A stretch of DNA of 44,356 bases. Source: a bacterium. Its GTDB lineage: Bacteria; DRYD01. Every line of letters starts with the position of its first letter. The stretch's first letter is position 1. A program made the position numbers and the translations under genes. The notes beneath the pieces were generated by a model. That model saw only the letters and a list, made by a program, of their open reading frames with translations. It did not search any database and had not been told where the DNA came from. This document shows positions 17,350-26,172 of this stretch, piece after piece. The stretch is taken from assembly GCA_030549815.1 (NCBI GenBank), contig JAUQQQ010000008.1, forward strand, positions 1 to 44,356, given 5' to 3'.

Positions 17350-18381
17350 ATGCAGGAAAAAATAAAGGTGGGGTTGGATATTGAAAATAAAAAATTAAAC
17401 AACCAAATAAATGAAATATTTAAAAAATATATTCCGGAAGTGGAAATCGACCAAAATTTTTATAACTGCCATTTAATCCTTACAGATAACGAACAAAAAT
17501 ATACAATGATAAACGGTAATAATTTTATAGTTTCTTTTCCTCAATTTACTCTAAATAAGTCAACTATAATTATTAAGATAAGTGAATATGAGGAAAATTT
17601 GCCATACGACTCTGCGTTGCCAATCATTTTTATCGATGATAAAAGAATACAACAAACAATCTTTGATTTAAAAAACATGCTAAAACTTTGTTGTAATATT
17701 ATTAGACAAAGAAAGTATGGAAACATATCTGAACTTTCCGAAAAAATTAAAGAACTTGATACAAAACTTATTATTACCTCAAAACAAGTAGAAGAAGCTT
17801 TAGAGGAAATGATAATAAGACTATCGTTGGCTGTTGAAGCAAGAGACCACTTTACAGGAGACCATGTAAAAAGAGTAGCAAACTATTGCAAAATTATAGC
17901 AGAGTATTTAGGTTTAGAAAAAGAATTTATTGAAAGAATTTACTTAGCAAGCCCATTACATGATGTTGGAAAAATAGGCATTCCTGATAATATATTATTA
18001 AAACCTGCAAAGTTAACACCTGAAGAATTCGAAATAATAAAGAAACATACATTAATAGGAGCTCAAATATTGGCTAATTCAAAACATGAAGTTATAAAAA
18101 TGGCAGAAAACATAGCACTAACACATCATGAAAAATATAACGGAAAAGGATATCCATTAGGGCTGAAAGGGGAAAATATTCCGATAGAAGGAAGAATTGT
18201 TGCTATTGCTGACGTATTTGATGCTCTAACAAGTAGAAGGCCATACAAAGAACCATGGCCTATAGAAGATGCAGTTAGAGAAATAAAAAAAGAATCAAAA
18301 GAACACTTCTGCCCAGAAGTAGTCAATGCTTTCCTAAAAAATCTCAAGAAAATAATCGAAATAAAACATACCTATTTTTAA
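17350..18381 (+). CDS. HD-GYP domain cyclic-di-GMP phosphodiesterase
   Basis: Hydrolyses c-di-GMP. The N-terminal ~120 residues are divergent and could be a degenerate receiver or sensor module; no clear phospho-acceptor pattern is seen. A helical linker with EEALEEMIIRLSLAVEARD leads into the HD-GYP domain: TGDHVKRVANYCKIIAE, the metal-binding LHDVGKIGIPDN (H204, D205), HTLIGAQIL, THHEKYNGKGYP (GYP at 267-269) and IVAIADVFDALTSRRPYK. All catalytic elements are present. ATG 17350 is preferred to the in-frame ATG 17323 because AAAAGGGGG is spaced six bases from it. With the PilZ protein it forms a c-di-GMP response pair. Confidence 0.93.
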   Translation: MQEKIKVGLDIENKKLNNQINEIFKKYIPEVEIDQNFYNCHLILTDNEQKYTMINGNNFIVSFPQFTLNKSTIIIKISEYEENLPYDSALPIIFIDDKRIQQTIFDLKNMLKLCCNIIRQRKYGNISELSEKIKELDTKLIITSKQVEEALEEMIIRLSLAVEARDHFTGDHVKRVANYCKIIAEYLGLEKEFIERIYLASPLHDVGKIGIPDNILLKPAKLTPEEFEIIKKHTLIGAQILANSKHEVIKMAENIALTHHEKYNGKGYPLGLKGENIPIEGRIVAIADVFDALTSRRPYKEPWPIEDAVREIKKESKEHFCPEVVNAFLKNLKKIIEIKHTYF

Positions 18382-18499
18382 CACTGTTCAACGAAAAGTT
18401 ATTAAGCAAAATACAAATCAAAAAAATTAGTTTTGTTGTAATAAGATTAATAATGACTTCAAGGTAAAGATAAACATAGATCATACAAAAGTAATGTTC

Positions 18500-19072
18500 C
18501 TACTGAATTTTTTCAATTATTTTTTTTATCTTTTCAAAATGGTAAGTGTATTCGTCTATGTAGGAGGAATAGTTTCTCAATACAAATGCGGGATGATATG
18601 TACAGAATATGTACCTTCCTTCTTTTATGAAAACTCTACCTTTTAAGTGTGAAATCTTTAAATTTATTCCTAATACTGTGCTAACCGAATACTTTCCTAC
18701 TAATATTATTAATTTTGGATCAACTAATTCTATTTGCCTGAATAAGTAAGGTTTGCATGCTTCGATTTCATCTGTTATTGGGTCTCTATTTTCTGGTGGC
18801 CTGCATTTTACAACATTAGTTATAAAAATATCATTCCTTGATAAACCTATGTTATTAAGCATTTGTTCTAATAATTTTCCTGCTTGTCCAACAAAGGGTA
18901 GTCCTTCCAGATCTTCATTCCTTCCTGGAGCTTCACCAATAAGCATTATTTTTGTGTCATAAACTCCGTTTCCTGGAACCGCGTTTTTCCTCTCTTTGTA
19001 TAACCTACATTTTTGACATCCCTTTACTTCCTCTTCTATTTTTCTTAACTCTGTTAAAACACCTTTTTTCAT
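18500..19072 (-). CDS. Family 4 (type a) uracil-DNA glycosylase
   Basis: Removes uracil from DNA, a repair step important where cytosine deaminates quickly, as in thermophiles. The ~190-residue protein has Fe-S ligands CQKC near the N-terminus, KCRPPENRDP and EACKPYL, the family motif GEAPGRNEDLEGLPFVGQAG, and HPAFVLRN near the C-terminus. I take the ATG at 19072; an in-frame TTG at 19081 overlaps the fmt stop and would add three residues. It is the last gene of the nuoJ-nuoK-fmt run and converges with the HD-GYP gene. The 118-base gap 18382-18499 shows no recognisable element. Confidence 0.94.
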   Translation of the reverse strand: MKKGVLTELRKIEEEVKGCQKCRLYKERKNAVPGNGVYDTKIMLIGEAPGRNEDLEGLPFVGQAGKLLEQMLNNIGLSRNDIFITNVVKCRPPENRDPITDEIEACKPYLFRQIELVDPKLIILVGKYSVSTVLGINLKISHLKGRVFIKEGRYIFCTYHPAFVLRNYSSYIDEYTYHFEKIKKIIEKIQ

Positions 19073-19077
19073 ATAAA

Positions 19078-20019
19078 TCAAACATTCTTAAGATATCCAT
19101 TTATAAATGATATTGAGTTTATAGGTTTTTTGCCCTCTACTTGTAATTCTAAAATTTCAGCTAATTTATTTGTAAAACCTCTGAAAAACAACCTATTTTT
19201 AGAAAATAAGAATAAATCATTTTCTTTAAGGTCTAAATTAAGTTCTGATCTTTCTACTATTTTGGTTTTAAGGATTTTTATCCTCTTATTCTTGAAAGTT
19301 ATGTATGCATCGGGGAAATATGCCCTTACTTGATTATGTATGAAAATTGGACCTTTTGATAAATCTATTGATGTGTCTTTTATCTTCAATGTAAACGTTG
19401 CTTTTTCATCATCCTGCTTATAAAAATTAATCGAATTATTTTTGTATAAATCAAGAAATGTAGTAAAGCTTGTTAAAGCAAGTTGAGATAGTTTTTCCTT
19501 GAGTGTCACAAAATTATCATCTTCTTCTATTTTTATAATCTTTTGCAAAATGATATCACCTTTATCCACTTCTTTTGATAATAAGCATATTGTTATACCA
19601 GTGATTTTTTCATCATTTAGTAAAGTATATTGAATAGGGGATGGTCCTCGATATAATGGTAGAAGTGAAGGATGGATATTAATAAATATTTTGGGTAAAT
19701 CTATAAAAGATTCGGGTATTATTAACCCCACATCACAACATATTGCTATATCTGTTTCTTTTAGTATCCTTTTTAGTTCGTCTAATTTTTCTTTTTGTTC
19801 TATTTTTTTTAGACTTTCGAATTCAAAGATTGTTGTATCTTTTGAAAACTTTGTCGAATTTTCTAAAAATGTTTGTTTTACTATGTTTGGCTTAACTTTT
19901 AAGTGTCTGTCTTGCGGTTTGTCAGGTTTTGTTACTAAGATTAGTTTTGAGGAGTTTTGAAAGAGATAGGGGATTAGTTTCAGCGACAAGCTTCCTGAGG
20001 AAAACAGGACGATCTGCAT
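19078..20019 (-). CDS. fmt: Methionyl-tRNA formyltransferase
   Basis: Formylates initiator Met-tRNA. The 313-residue protein has the formyltransferase core with the catalytic Asn-His pair in INIHPSLLPLYRGPSPIQY and the Asp in KEVDKGDIILQ, followed by the C-terminal OB-like tRNA-binding domain (VRAYFPDAYITFKNKRIKI). The N-terminal substrate loop TKPDKPQDRHLKVKP is typical. The start ATG follows the nuoK stop directly (TAGATG), a fusion of translation and respiration genes in one transcript. No def gene is adjacent. Confidence 0.95.
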   Translation of the reverse strand: MQIVLFSSGSLSLKLIPYLFQNSSKLILVTKPDKPQDRHLKVKPNIVKQTFLENSTKFSKDTTIFEFESLKKIEQKEKLDELKRILKETDIAICCDVGLIIPESFIDLPKIFINIHPSLLPLYRGPSPIQYTLLNDEKITGITICLLSKEVDKGDIILQKIIKIEEDDNFVTLKEKLSQLALTSFTTFLDLYKNNSINFYKQDDEKATFTLKIKDTSIDLSKGPIFIHNQVRAYFPDAYITFKNKRIKILKTKIVERSELNLDLKENDLFLFSKNRLFFRGFTNKLAEILELQVEGKKPINSISFINGYLKNV

Positions 20020-20352
20020 CTACTCATCGACTCTTTCTTGTAGTTTGTTTAGTTTATCTATATCACTTGTTTGGATTGTATTTCTTATTGCAAATATTAT
20101 TGCTAAACCAACTGTTATTTCTACTGCTGCTATTAGTATATTAAAGAGTGCAAAGATTTGTCCATCTACCATTTGTCCCATTTCGTTCTTTAATCTTGAA
20201 AACATTATAAAATCTAAGTTTATAGCATTTAAGATTACCTCGATTGATATAAGGATTGCTACTAAGTTTCTTCTATATACTATTCCAACTATTCCGGCAC
20301 TGATCATGATTAAACTAACGATAAAAGTTGATATTACTAAGATGTTGTCCAT
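20020..20352 (-). CDS. nuoK: NADH-quinone oxidoreductase subunit K
   Basis: Small antiporter-like membrane subunit of complex I. The 110 residues contain three hydrophobic helices: VISTFIVSLIMISAGIVGIV, VAILISIEVILNAINLDFIM with the conserved glutamate, and FALFNILIAAVEITVGLAII with the second conserved glutamate. The start is placed at 20352, where AAAGGAG precedes the ATG by seven bases; a longer in-frame reading from 20388 would intrude into nuoJ. The remaining nuo genes are not in the window, and nuoJ-nuoK are followed here by fmt. Confidence 0.93.
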   Translation of the reverse strand: MDNILVISTFIVSLIMISAGIVGIVYRRNLVAILISIEVILNAINLDFIMFSRLKNEMGQMVDGQIFALFNILIAAVEITVGLAIIFAIRNTIQTSDIDKLNKLQERVDE

Positions 20353-20356
20353 ATTT

Positions 20357-20887
20357 TTACTCCTTTTTAGCGACTGTAATGGCTGCAATAACAGAGGCTA
20401 ATATTAATATACCTGCTAATTCGAATACTAAAACAAACCGTCCCCCATAATTTCCTATATCTTTCAAATTAAATAAAGCATTTGCAAAATCCTTCAAAGT
20501 TATCTTAAAATTATTAACATTAATTCCTATTTCTTTAATGATTAAAAAACCTATACCTAACAATGTTGAGAATACGACTATTCCTAAGAGAAAAGCAGGT
20601 AAGTAGTGGGGTTTGTAATCGAATATTTTTGCTTGGCCTAAACTTTCTATCTTTGCTGGAGTATGCATTATTGCAAATAATATTAATATTGCAATAGCTC
20701 CCGCATATATTATAAGCTGAATAACTGCTAAAAACTCTGACCCTAAAAGAAGATATATTCCACTTAATAGTATAAAAGCAAAAACTAAACTGACCGCAGC
20801 ATTAAAAACTTCTCTATTGAAAATCGCTACTAAGCTCAAAATTAAGACACCAATTAGCAATACTAAATACAAAACTTCACTCCACAT
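20357..20887 (-). CDS. nuoJ: NADH-quinone oxidoreductase subunit J
   Basis: Membrane subunit of complex I, 176 residues with five predicted helices. The conserved helix-3 region reads AVIQLIIYAGAIAILILFAI, with the AG.AILILF pattern typical of NuoJ. Its stop lies four bases ahead of the nuoK start. No Shine-Dalgarno sequence is obvious in front of the ATG. It is the first gene of its run; the 99-base gap to the divergent permease gene should hold its promoter. Nothing upstream belongs to complex I, so this is a detached piece of a nuo locus. Confidence 0.93.
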   Translation of the reverse strand: MWSEVLYLVLLIGVLILSLVAIFNREVFNAAVSLVFAFILLSGIYLLLGSEFLAVIQLIIYAGAIAILILFAIMHTPAKIESLGQAKIFDYKPHYLPAFLLGIVVFSTLLGIGFLIIKEIGINVNNFKITLKDFANALFNLKDIGNYGGRFVLVFELAGILILASVIAAITVAKKE

Positions 20888-20968
20888 ATTTTTAGTTTTC
20901 TATAAAAATTTATATTAACCTTCATAAAATGAGATTGTAAAGTAAAATTGGAGGTAATTGGGAGAGTT

Positions 20969-20998
20969 TTGTCAAAATAAATAAATGTGGAATTTAAT
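20969..20998 (+). promoter_or_regulatory. Candidate promoter for the permease-dnaK operon
   Basis: TTGTCA at 20969-20974 and TTTAAT at 20993-20998 are 18 bases apart. The predicted start of transcription falls at about 21005, the A of an in-frame ATG of the permease gene, which lacks a ribosome site. A leaderless message is therefore possible. No CIRCE-type inverted repeat (TTAGCACTC-N9-GAGTGCTAA) occurs here, so HrcA control is not suggested. Confidence 0.35.
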
Positions 20999-21796
20999 AT
21001 ATTTATGTTTTTTTTGAGTTTAAGCTTGATAACTGGAGTGGTTGGGACTATTATTGTCCTAAAAAAAATGGCAAGTGTTGCAGGTAGTGTATCTCACTCA
21101 TTACTTGCAAGTGTAGCTATCGCTAATTTTCTTAAGGTTAATCCAATTGTAACCTCTATACCTTTTGCTTTTATTATTTCACTAATAATACATTTCATTA
21201 GGCAAAATAAAAAACTAAACGAAGATATCGCTTTATCTATAATGTGGGTTTTAGGAGTTTCTATAGGTATAATATTCATTAACCTTTCTAATACCTATTC
21301 ATCAACTGTCTCGTTTTATTTATTTGGCAATGTTCTATTTACTGATTTTTATGACGTAATTATCTCTTTTCTATTTGCTGTTTTTATCCTTGCTTTTTAC
21401 TTAATCTTTAACACGGAAATAAAAAATATAATAGTTGATGAGGATTATAGTAAAATAATAGGAGTAAATACGGCACTATTTAATATTTTAGTGTTAACTA
21501 TTGTAGGTTTATCAATTGTTTTAACTATAAAAGCTGTTGGGATAATACTTTTGATTGCGATTTTTACTATACCATCAACTATAGCATATAAAAAATCTAA
21601 CAGTATAGAGAAATGTATGTTAATTAGTTCTATCATAAGTTTGATCTCTTTCTTTAGTGGCTACTATATTTCATTACTGCTTAATTTACCAATAAGTTCA
21701 ACTATAACAATAATGTTGGTAATGATTTTCTTAGTATCAGAATTAATTGATAGAAAGAGAGGGATAGTATGGAAAACAAGATTAAAAGAAACATAG
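20987..21796 (+). CDS. ABC-3 family (ZnuB-type) metal ABC transporter permease
   Basis: Membrane permease of zinc/manganese ABC importers, up to 269 residues with seven or eight hydrophobic helices. Family signatures are GVVGTIIVLKKMASVAGSVS followed by HSLL, IGVNTALFNIL, and IKAVGIILLIAIFTIPSTIA, matching the usual VGxLLVxALLxxPAAxA segment. The start is either GTG 20987 or ATG 21005; neither has a Shine-Dalgarno sequence. No ATPase or substrate-binding protein gene is adjacent, so partners must be elsewhere. It leads the grpE-dnaK-dnaJ operon, overlapping grpE by 28 bases, and a Fur-family regulator is encoded farther down the same run. Confidence 0.88.
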   Translation: MEFNIFMFFLSLSLITGVVGTIIVLKKMASVAGSVSHSLLASVAIANFLKVNPIVTSIPFAFIISLIIHFIRQNKKLNEDIALSIMWVLGVSIGIIFINLSNTYSSTVSFYLFGNVLFTDFYDVIISFLFAVFILAFYLIFNTEIKNIIVDEDYSKIIGVNTALFNILVLTIVGLSIVLTIKAVGIILLIAIFTIPSTIAYKKSNSIEKCMLISSIISLISFFSGYYISLLLNLPISSTITIMLVMIFLVSELIDRKRGIVWKTRLKET

Positions 21797-22566
21797 ATTT
21801 TATCGAAGAATTAATTAATAAATACGAATTCTTTAAAAATTTTGAAAGAAGTTTGGAAAAAATAAAAGAGAATCCAGATATTTATAAAATAAATGATTTA
21901 CTAAGAATAATATGCTCGATTTTTGAGGAAAAAATAAATGAATTAAGTCTGAAATTAAAAGAACAAGAAGAAAAACTAAGTGCAATAAAAGAAGAATTTA
22001 ACTTAGAAGAATACGAAAAAATTAAACAACAAAAAGAGGAAATCGAAAAACAACTAAATGATCAAATAAAAGAATATGAAAATAAATATCAAGATTTGTT
22101 AGATAGATACCAAAAACTAAGCGCTGCTTACAGAGAAATAAAAACAGAATATGAAAATTATATTCAACGCACTGAAAAAAATTTCGAAAAATTGAAAAGA
22201 GAATCTAAGGAGAGAATAATCTCTAATCTAATACCTGTTATCGATAGCTTTGAAATATCTCTTTCATCAATGAAAAATTCCAACGATATAGAAAATATAA
22301 TTAAAGGAGTAGAGTTGATATATGCTCAATTAGTTGAAGTTCTTAAAAATGAAGGTTTAGAGATAATTAAATCAACTCAAGGAGATAAATTTGATCCGTC
22401 TATACATGAAGCTATAGAAGTAGAAGAAACAAGTGAAGAAGAAAAAGATTCAGTTATAATTAAAGAATATAGACCTGCTTATAGATTACTCGATAAAATC
22501 CTACGTCCAGCATCAGTAAAAGTTTATAGGGTTGTAAAGAATAGCGAGGTGGAAAATAATGGCTAA
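21769..22566 (+). CDS. grpE: Nucleotide exchange factor GrpE
   Basis: Exchanges ADP for ATP on DnaK. The C-terminal GrpE core is clear: YQKLSAAYREIKTEYENYIQ coiled coil, RIISNLIPVIDSFEISL, GVELIYAQLVEVLKNEGLEI and FDPSIHEAIEVEET. The protein is 265 residues, longer than the usual ~200, because of a helical N-terminal extension of about 60 residues before the long coiled coil. The start has GAGAGGGA upstream within the permease gene, and the stop overlaps dnaK by eight bases. Confidence 0.95.
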   Translation: MENKIKRNIDFIEELINKYEFFKNFERSLEKIKENPDIYKINDLLRIICSIFEEKINELSLKLKEQEEKLSAIKEEFNLEEYEKIKQQKEEIEKQLNDQIKEYENKYQDLLDRYQKLSAAYREIKTEYENYIQRTEKNFEKLKRESKERIISNLIPVIDSFEISLSSMKNSNDIENIIKGVELIYAQLVEVLKNEGLEIIKSTQGDKFDPSIHEAIEVEETSEEEKDSVIIKEYRPAYRLLDKILRPASVKVYRVVKNSEVENNG

Positions 22567-24445
22567 AATTATTGGTATTGATCTTGGAACGACTAACAGT
22601 GTAATGGCTATTATGGAAGGTGGAAAACCTGTTGTTATACCTAACTCTGAAGGTGATTATCTAACGCCTTCCATAGTAAGCTTTACTAAAACAGGGGAAA
22701 GAATAGTTGGTGCTCTTGCTAAAAGACAGCTTGTGATTAATCCCGATAGAACTGTAAAGAGTATAAAAAGGAAAATGGGGACCGATTATAAAGTTAAAAT
22801 CGATAATAAAGAATATACTCCGCAGGAAATATCTGCGATGATTTTACAAAAAATGAAACTCGACGCTGAAAGTTATTTAGAAACAAAAATAGATAAAGCA
22901 GTAATAACAGTACCTGCACACTTTGACGATGCTCAAAGACAAGCTACTAAAGATGCAGGAACTATAGCTGGCTTAGAGGTGGTTAGAATATTGAACGAAC
23001 CAACCGCAGCCGCTATGGCTTATGGTTTTGATAAACAACAAGAAACGCAAACAATCGTTGTTTTTGATTTAGGTGGGGGAACTTTTGATGTCAGTGTCCT
23101 TGAAATAGGTGGAGGTGTTTATCAGGTCCTTGGTACAGCGGGAGATAATTTCCTCGGAGGAGATGACTGGGATGAAAGAATAATGAACTGGATCTTGAAT
23201 AAATTCTACGAAGAATATGGAATAGATCTAAAGATCCAAAAAGAGGCACTTCAAAAAATATTAGAAGCTTCTGAGAGAGCTAAAATTGAACTCTCTTCAA
23301 AAGAAGAAACTGTTATAAAAATACCTTTTATAACATCTGATGCTACCGGCCCTAAACATATAAACTATACATTAACAAGAAAAGAATTCGAAGAAATGAC
23401 CAAAGATTTAGTGGAAAGATTAAGGATTCCTGTTGAAGAAGCTTTCAAAGCTGCTAATTTAAGATACAATCAAATAAATGAAGTTATACTTGTTGGTGGA
23501 TCAACCAGAATGCCAATGGTCCAAGAAATGGCAAGAAAAATATTTAATAAAGAACCCAGGAAAGATATAGACCCTGATAAGGTTGTAGCCCTTGGAGCTG
23601 CTGTCCAGGCAGGTATAATTGAAGGTAATGTTAAAGAAATGGTATTACTCGATGTTACCTCTCTTTCTTTAGGTGTTGAAACTGCAGGTGGAGCATTTAC
23701 TAAAATAATACCACGTAATACACAGATTCCTGTTAAGAAAACTAAAATATTCACAACTGTCCAAGATGGACAATCTGTTGTCGAAGTCCATGTCTTGCAA
23801 GGTGAAAGAGAATTGGCTAAGTATAATAAATCGTTAGCTAGGTTTGAATTAGTTGGAATACCACCTGCCCCTAAAGGGATTCCTAAAATAGAGGTTACTT
23901 TTGAGATAGATGCTGATGGAATTCTACATGTAAGTGCTGTCGATTTAGCTACTGGCAATAAACAAAAAGTTGTTATACATTCTGTGTTACATTTGGATAG
24001 AGCTGAAGTTGATAGAATGTTGGAAGAGGCTTCTAAATATGCTCAGGTTGATAGAAAGGTAAGAGAGGAACAACAAATTATTGCACAAGCTACTGTGGAA
24101 CTCGACTCTGCTGAAAATCTTGTAAAAAACCATGCAGAAATATTAGACCTGAAAATGTTAGAAAAAGCAAAAAGAACTATGGAAGCATTGAAATTAGCAA
24201 TCGATGCCAAAAAATTCGATGAAATTAAAAAATTAACAGAAGAACTGAGATCTATTAACTTTTCTTTAGGAACGGAGCTATATAGGGTAATGGAAAAGCA
24301 GGTAGCAGAACAAAAAGAAAAAGTGGCTACACAAGAAGCAAAAGCTGAACCCCAAAAATCTAAAGAATCTTCTATTCTGGAACAAATTAAAAAAGTAACA
24401 GATGATGATATTTTATCATGGTTTAAAAAGAAAAAAGAAGGCTGA
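22559..24445 (+). CDS. dnaK: Chaperone protein DnaK (Hsp70)
   Basis: ATP-dependent chaperone of 628 residues. The ATPase domain begins IIGIDLGTTNSVMAIMEGGK and includes VPAHFDDAQRQATKDAG, NEPTAAAMAYGFD, FDLGGGTFDVSVLEIG and ILVGGSTRMPMVQ. The substrate domain carries TSLSLGVETAGGAFTKIIPR and FEIDADGILHVSAVD. The C-terminal lid ends DDILSWFKKKKEG instead of the usual EEVK/EEVD-like acidic tail. It overlaps grpE and is followed seven bases later by dnaJ, giving the complete KJE system in one operon. Confidence 0.98.
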   Translation: MAKIIGIDLGTTNSVMAIMEGGKPVVIPNSEGDYLTPSIVSFTKTGERIVGALAKRQLVINPDRTVKSIKRKMGTDYKVKIDNKEYTPQEISAMILQKMKLDAESYLETKIDKAVITVPAHFDDAQRQATKDAGTIAGLEVVRILNEPTAAAMAYGFDKQQETQTIVVFDLGGGTFDVSVLEIGGGVYQVLGTAGDNFLGGDDWDERIMNWILNKFYEEYGIDLKIQKEALQKILEASERAKIELSSKEETVIKIPFITSDATGPKHINYTLTRKEFEEMTKDLVERLRIPVEEAFKAANLRYNQINEVILVGGSTRMPMVQEMARKIFNKEPRKDIDPDKVVALGAAVQAGIIEGNVKEMVLLDVTSLSLGVETAGGAFTKIIPRNTQIPVKKTKIFTTVQDGQSVVEVHVLQGERELAKYNKSLARFELVGIPPAPKGIPKIEVTFEIDADGILHVSAVDLATGNKQKVVIHSVLHLDRAEVDRMLEEASKYAQVDRKVREEQQIIAQATVELDSAENLVKNHAEILDLKMLEKAKRTMEALKLAIDAKKFDEIKKLTEELRSINFSLGTELYRVMEKQVAEQKEKVATQEAKAEPQKSKESSILEQIKKVTDDDILSWFKKKKEG

Positions 24446-24451
24446 TGAACT

Positions 24452-25582
24452 ATGAAGGATTATTATGAAATCCTTGGAGTTAGTAGAAATGCAACTGATG
24501 AAGAAATAAAGGCAGCATATAGAAGATTAGCAAAAATTTATCATCCTGATGTAGCTGAAAACAAACAAGAAGCAGAAAAAAAATTTAAAGAAATAAACGA
24601 AGCATACCAAGTTTTAAGTGACCCTGAAAAAAGAAAAATCTACGATCGATACGGAACGTTAGAAAATGTATATCAATCTAATTACCAATCTTACCAAACC
24701 TCAGATATATTCGATGTTTTCTCAGAAATTTTTGATGATTTCATATTTCAACAAACAAGAAGTAAAAGAAACCCTATTGATGAATTGTACCGCCCTCAAA
24801 GAGGAAAAGATATAACTTATACATTGGAAATAAGTTTGGAAGATGCTTATTTTGGTAAAACCCAAAAAATAAGGATACCTTATAAGAGAGTCTGCTCAGA
24901 ATGTCAGGGATTAGGTTTTAAAAGAGAAGACTTAGTTAAATGTGAGAAATGTGGTGGAACTGGACAAGTTAGCTATAGAGCTAAATCTTTGTGGGGAACT
25001 ATTGTTAGCACTTATACTTGTGATGTTTGCAACGGATGGGGGTTTAAAACTAAAAAAGTATGTCATAAATGCTCTGGTAACAGATATGTGACTGATGAAA
25101 AAGAGATTCAGGTGAATGTCCCTAAGGGAGTTGAAGATGGAGATATAATCATGATTCAAGGGGAGGGTAATGAGGGATTAAATGGAGGAAGAAACGGAGA
25201 CCTTTATATTAAAATAAAAATCATTGAACATCCATTTTTGAAGAGAATTGGAAACAATCTTTTAATAGAGTATCCCATTAATTTTATCGACGCTATTTTG
25301 GGGACTACTGTAAAAGTACCTCACATGAACGGATATATAGAAGTAAATGTTAATCAGCTTACTCAACCTAATTCTGAAATAGTTATTAAAGGACAAGGAA
25401 TGCCTATTAAAAACACTAACAGAAAAGGAGATTTCATCGTTAAAGTTAAAGTGATGTTTCCACAAAAATTAACTAATGAACAAATTAAAGCTCTTGAATC
25501 TATAAGACCATTGTTTTTAGAAAACAACAAAGATAATAATAACAAAAAGAATATATTTGAAAAAATATTCAAGAAAAAGTAA
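24452..25582 (+). CDS. dnaJ: Chaperone protein DnaJ (Hsp40)
   Basis: Co-chaperone stimulating DnaK, 376 residues. The J domain has HPD at residues 31-33. The four zinc repeats are [24 protein letters not shown] and CHKCSGNR, the last lacking its second glycine. The C-terminal substrate domains include [20 protein letters not shown]. The Gly/Phe-rich linker normally following the J domain is replaced by a Tyr/Gln/Ser/Asp/Phe-rich stretch ([17 protein letters not shown]) with almost no glycine. The stop overlaps the next start (TAATG). Confidence 0.96.
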   Translation: MKDYYEILGVSRNATDEEIKAAYRRLAKIYHPDVAENKQEAEKKFKEINEAYQVLSDPEKRKIYDRYGTLENVYQSNYQSYQTSDIFDVFSEIFDDFIFQQTRSKRNPIDELYRPQRGKDITYTLEISLEDAYFGKTQKIRIPYKRVCSECQGLGFKREDLVKCEKCGGTGQVSYRAKSLWGTIVSTYTCDVCNGWGFKTKKVCHKCSGNRYVTDEKEIQVNVPKGVEDGDIIMIQGEGNEGLNGGRNGDLYIKIKIIEHPFLKRIGNNLLIEYPINFIDAILGTTVKVPHMNGYIEVNVNQLTQPNSEIVIKGQGMPIKNTNRKGDFIVKVKVMFPQKLTNEQIKALESIRPLFLENNKDNNNKKNIFEKIFKKK

Positions 25583-26163
25583 TGAAAATTTATACAAAAA
25601 CGGGCGATAAGGGGCAGACTAAACTTTTTAGTGGGCATTGTGTTTCCAAAAACGACCCACTCATAAAAGCCTATGGCAAAGTAGATACTCTTGTCTCTTT
25701 TCTCGGCTATTCTAAAGCTCTTCTTCTAAAAAGCAAAAAAAAGGAATTTAAAGAAATAATTAATGTAGTCGAAGAAATACAAATCCTATGCTTTAAAACA
25801 ATGACTGATTTAGCAGCTACTAAAATGAATAACGTTGAAAGAATAAATGAAAATGATCTAAAAAAAATAGAAAATACCATCGATAAATTCTGGGAAAGAT
25901 TACCAAAATTGAAAAACTTCATTATCCCAGGTAGTGATGTTTATAGTGCTTCCCTACACATAAGTAGATCAGTATGTAGGGAAATAGAACCAATCATTTT
26001 AGAGGCAATAGATTATTATAAACAACAGGGCACTGAAGTTAATCCATTAACTTTGACATTGATAAACAGAATATCAGACTTACTTTTTACTTTGGCTGTT
26101 TATGTTGAATTTATATTGAACAAAAAATTAACCATAATAAAAAATAACAAAAAATTAAAATGA
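25582..26163 (+). CDS. PduO-type cob(I)alamin adenosyltransferase
   Basis: Transfers the adenosyl group of ATP to cob(I)alamin, making coenzyme B12. The 193-residue protein opens with the ATP-binding signature KIYTKTGDKGQTKLFSG, then the trimer-interface segment KAYGKVDTLVSFLGYSKAL, and FIIPGSDVYSASLHISRSVC with RRxE-like SVCREIEP. The ATG overlaps the dnaJ stop by one base, so translation is coupled. The link with chaperone genes looks like operon packing; no cobalamin riboswitch or B12-dependent enzyme gene is in the window. Confidence 0.92.
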   Translation: MKIYTKTGDKGQTKLFSGHCVSKNDPLIKAYGKVDTLVSFLGYSKALLLKSKKKEFKEIINVVEEIQILCFKTMTDLAATKMNNVERINENDLKKIENTIDKFWERLPKLKNFIIPGSDVYSASLHISRSVCREIEPIILEAIDYYKQQGTEVNPLTLTLINRISDLLFTLAVYVEFILNKKLTIIKNNKKLK

Positions 26164-26172
26164 GTGAAGCAA

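Noticed and set aside
20888-20986. CIRCE (HrcA) operator upstream of the dnaK operon
   Set aside because: No TTAGCACTC-N9-GAGTGCTAA-like inverted repeat is present.
23470-23958. A 162-codon minus-strand reading inside dnaK
   Set aside because: It is a shadow of the strongly conserved dnaK reading frame with no recognisable motif.
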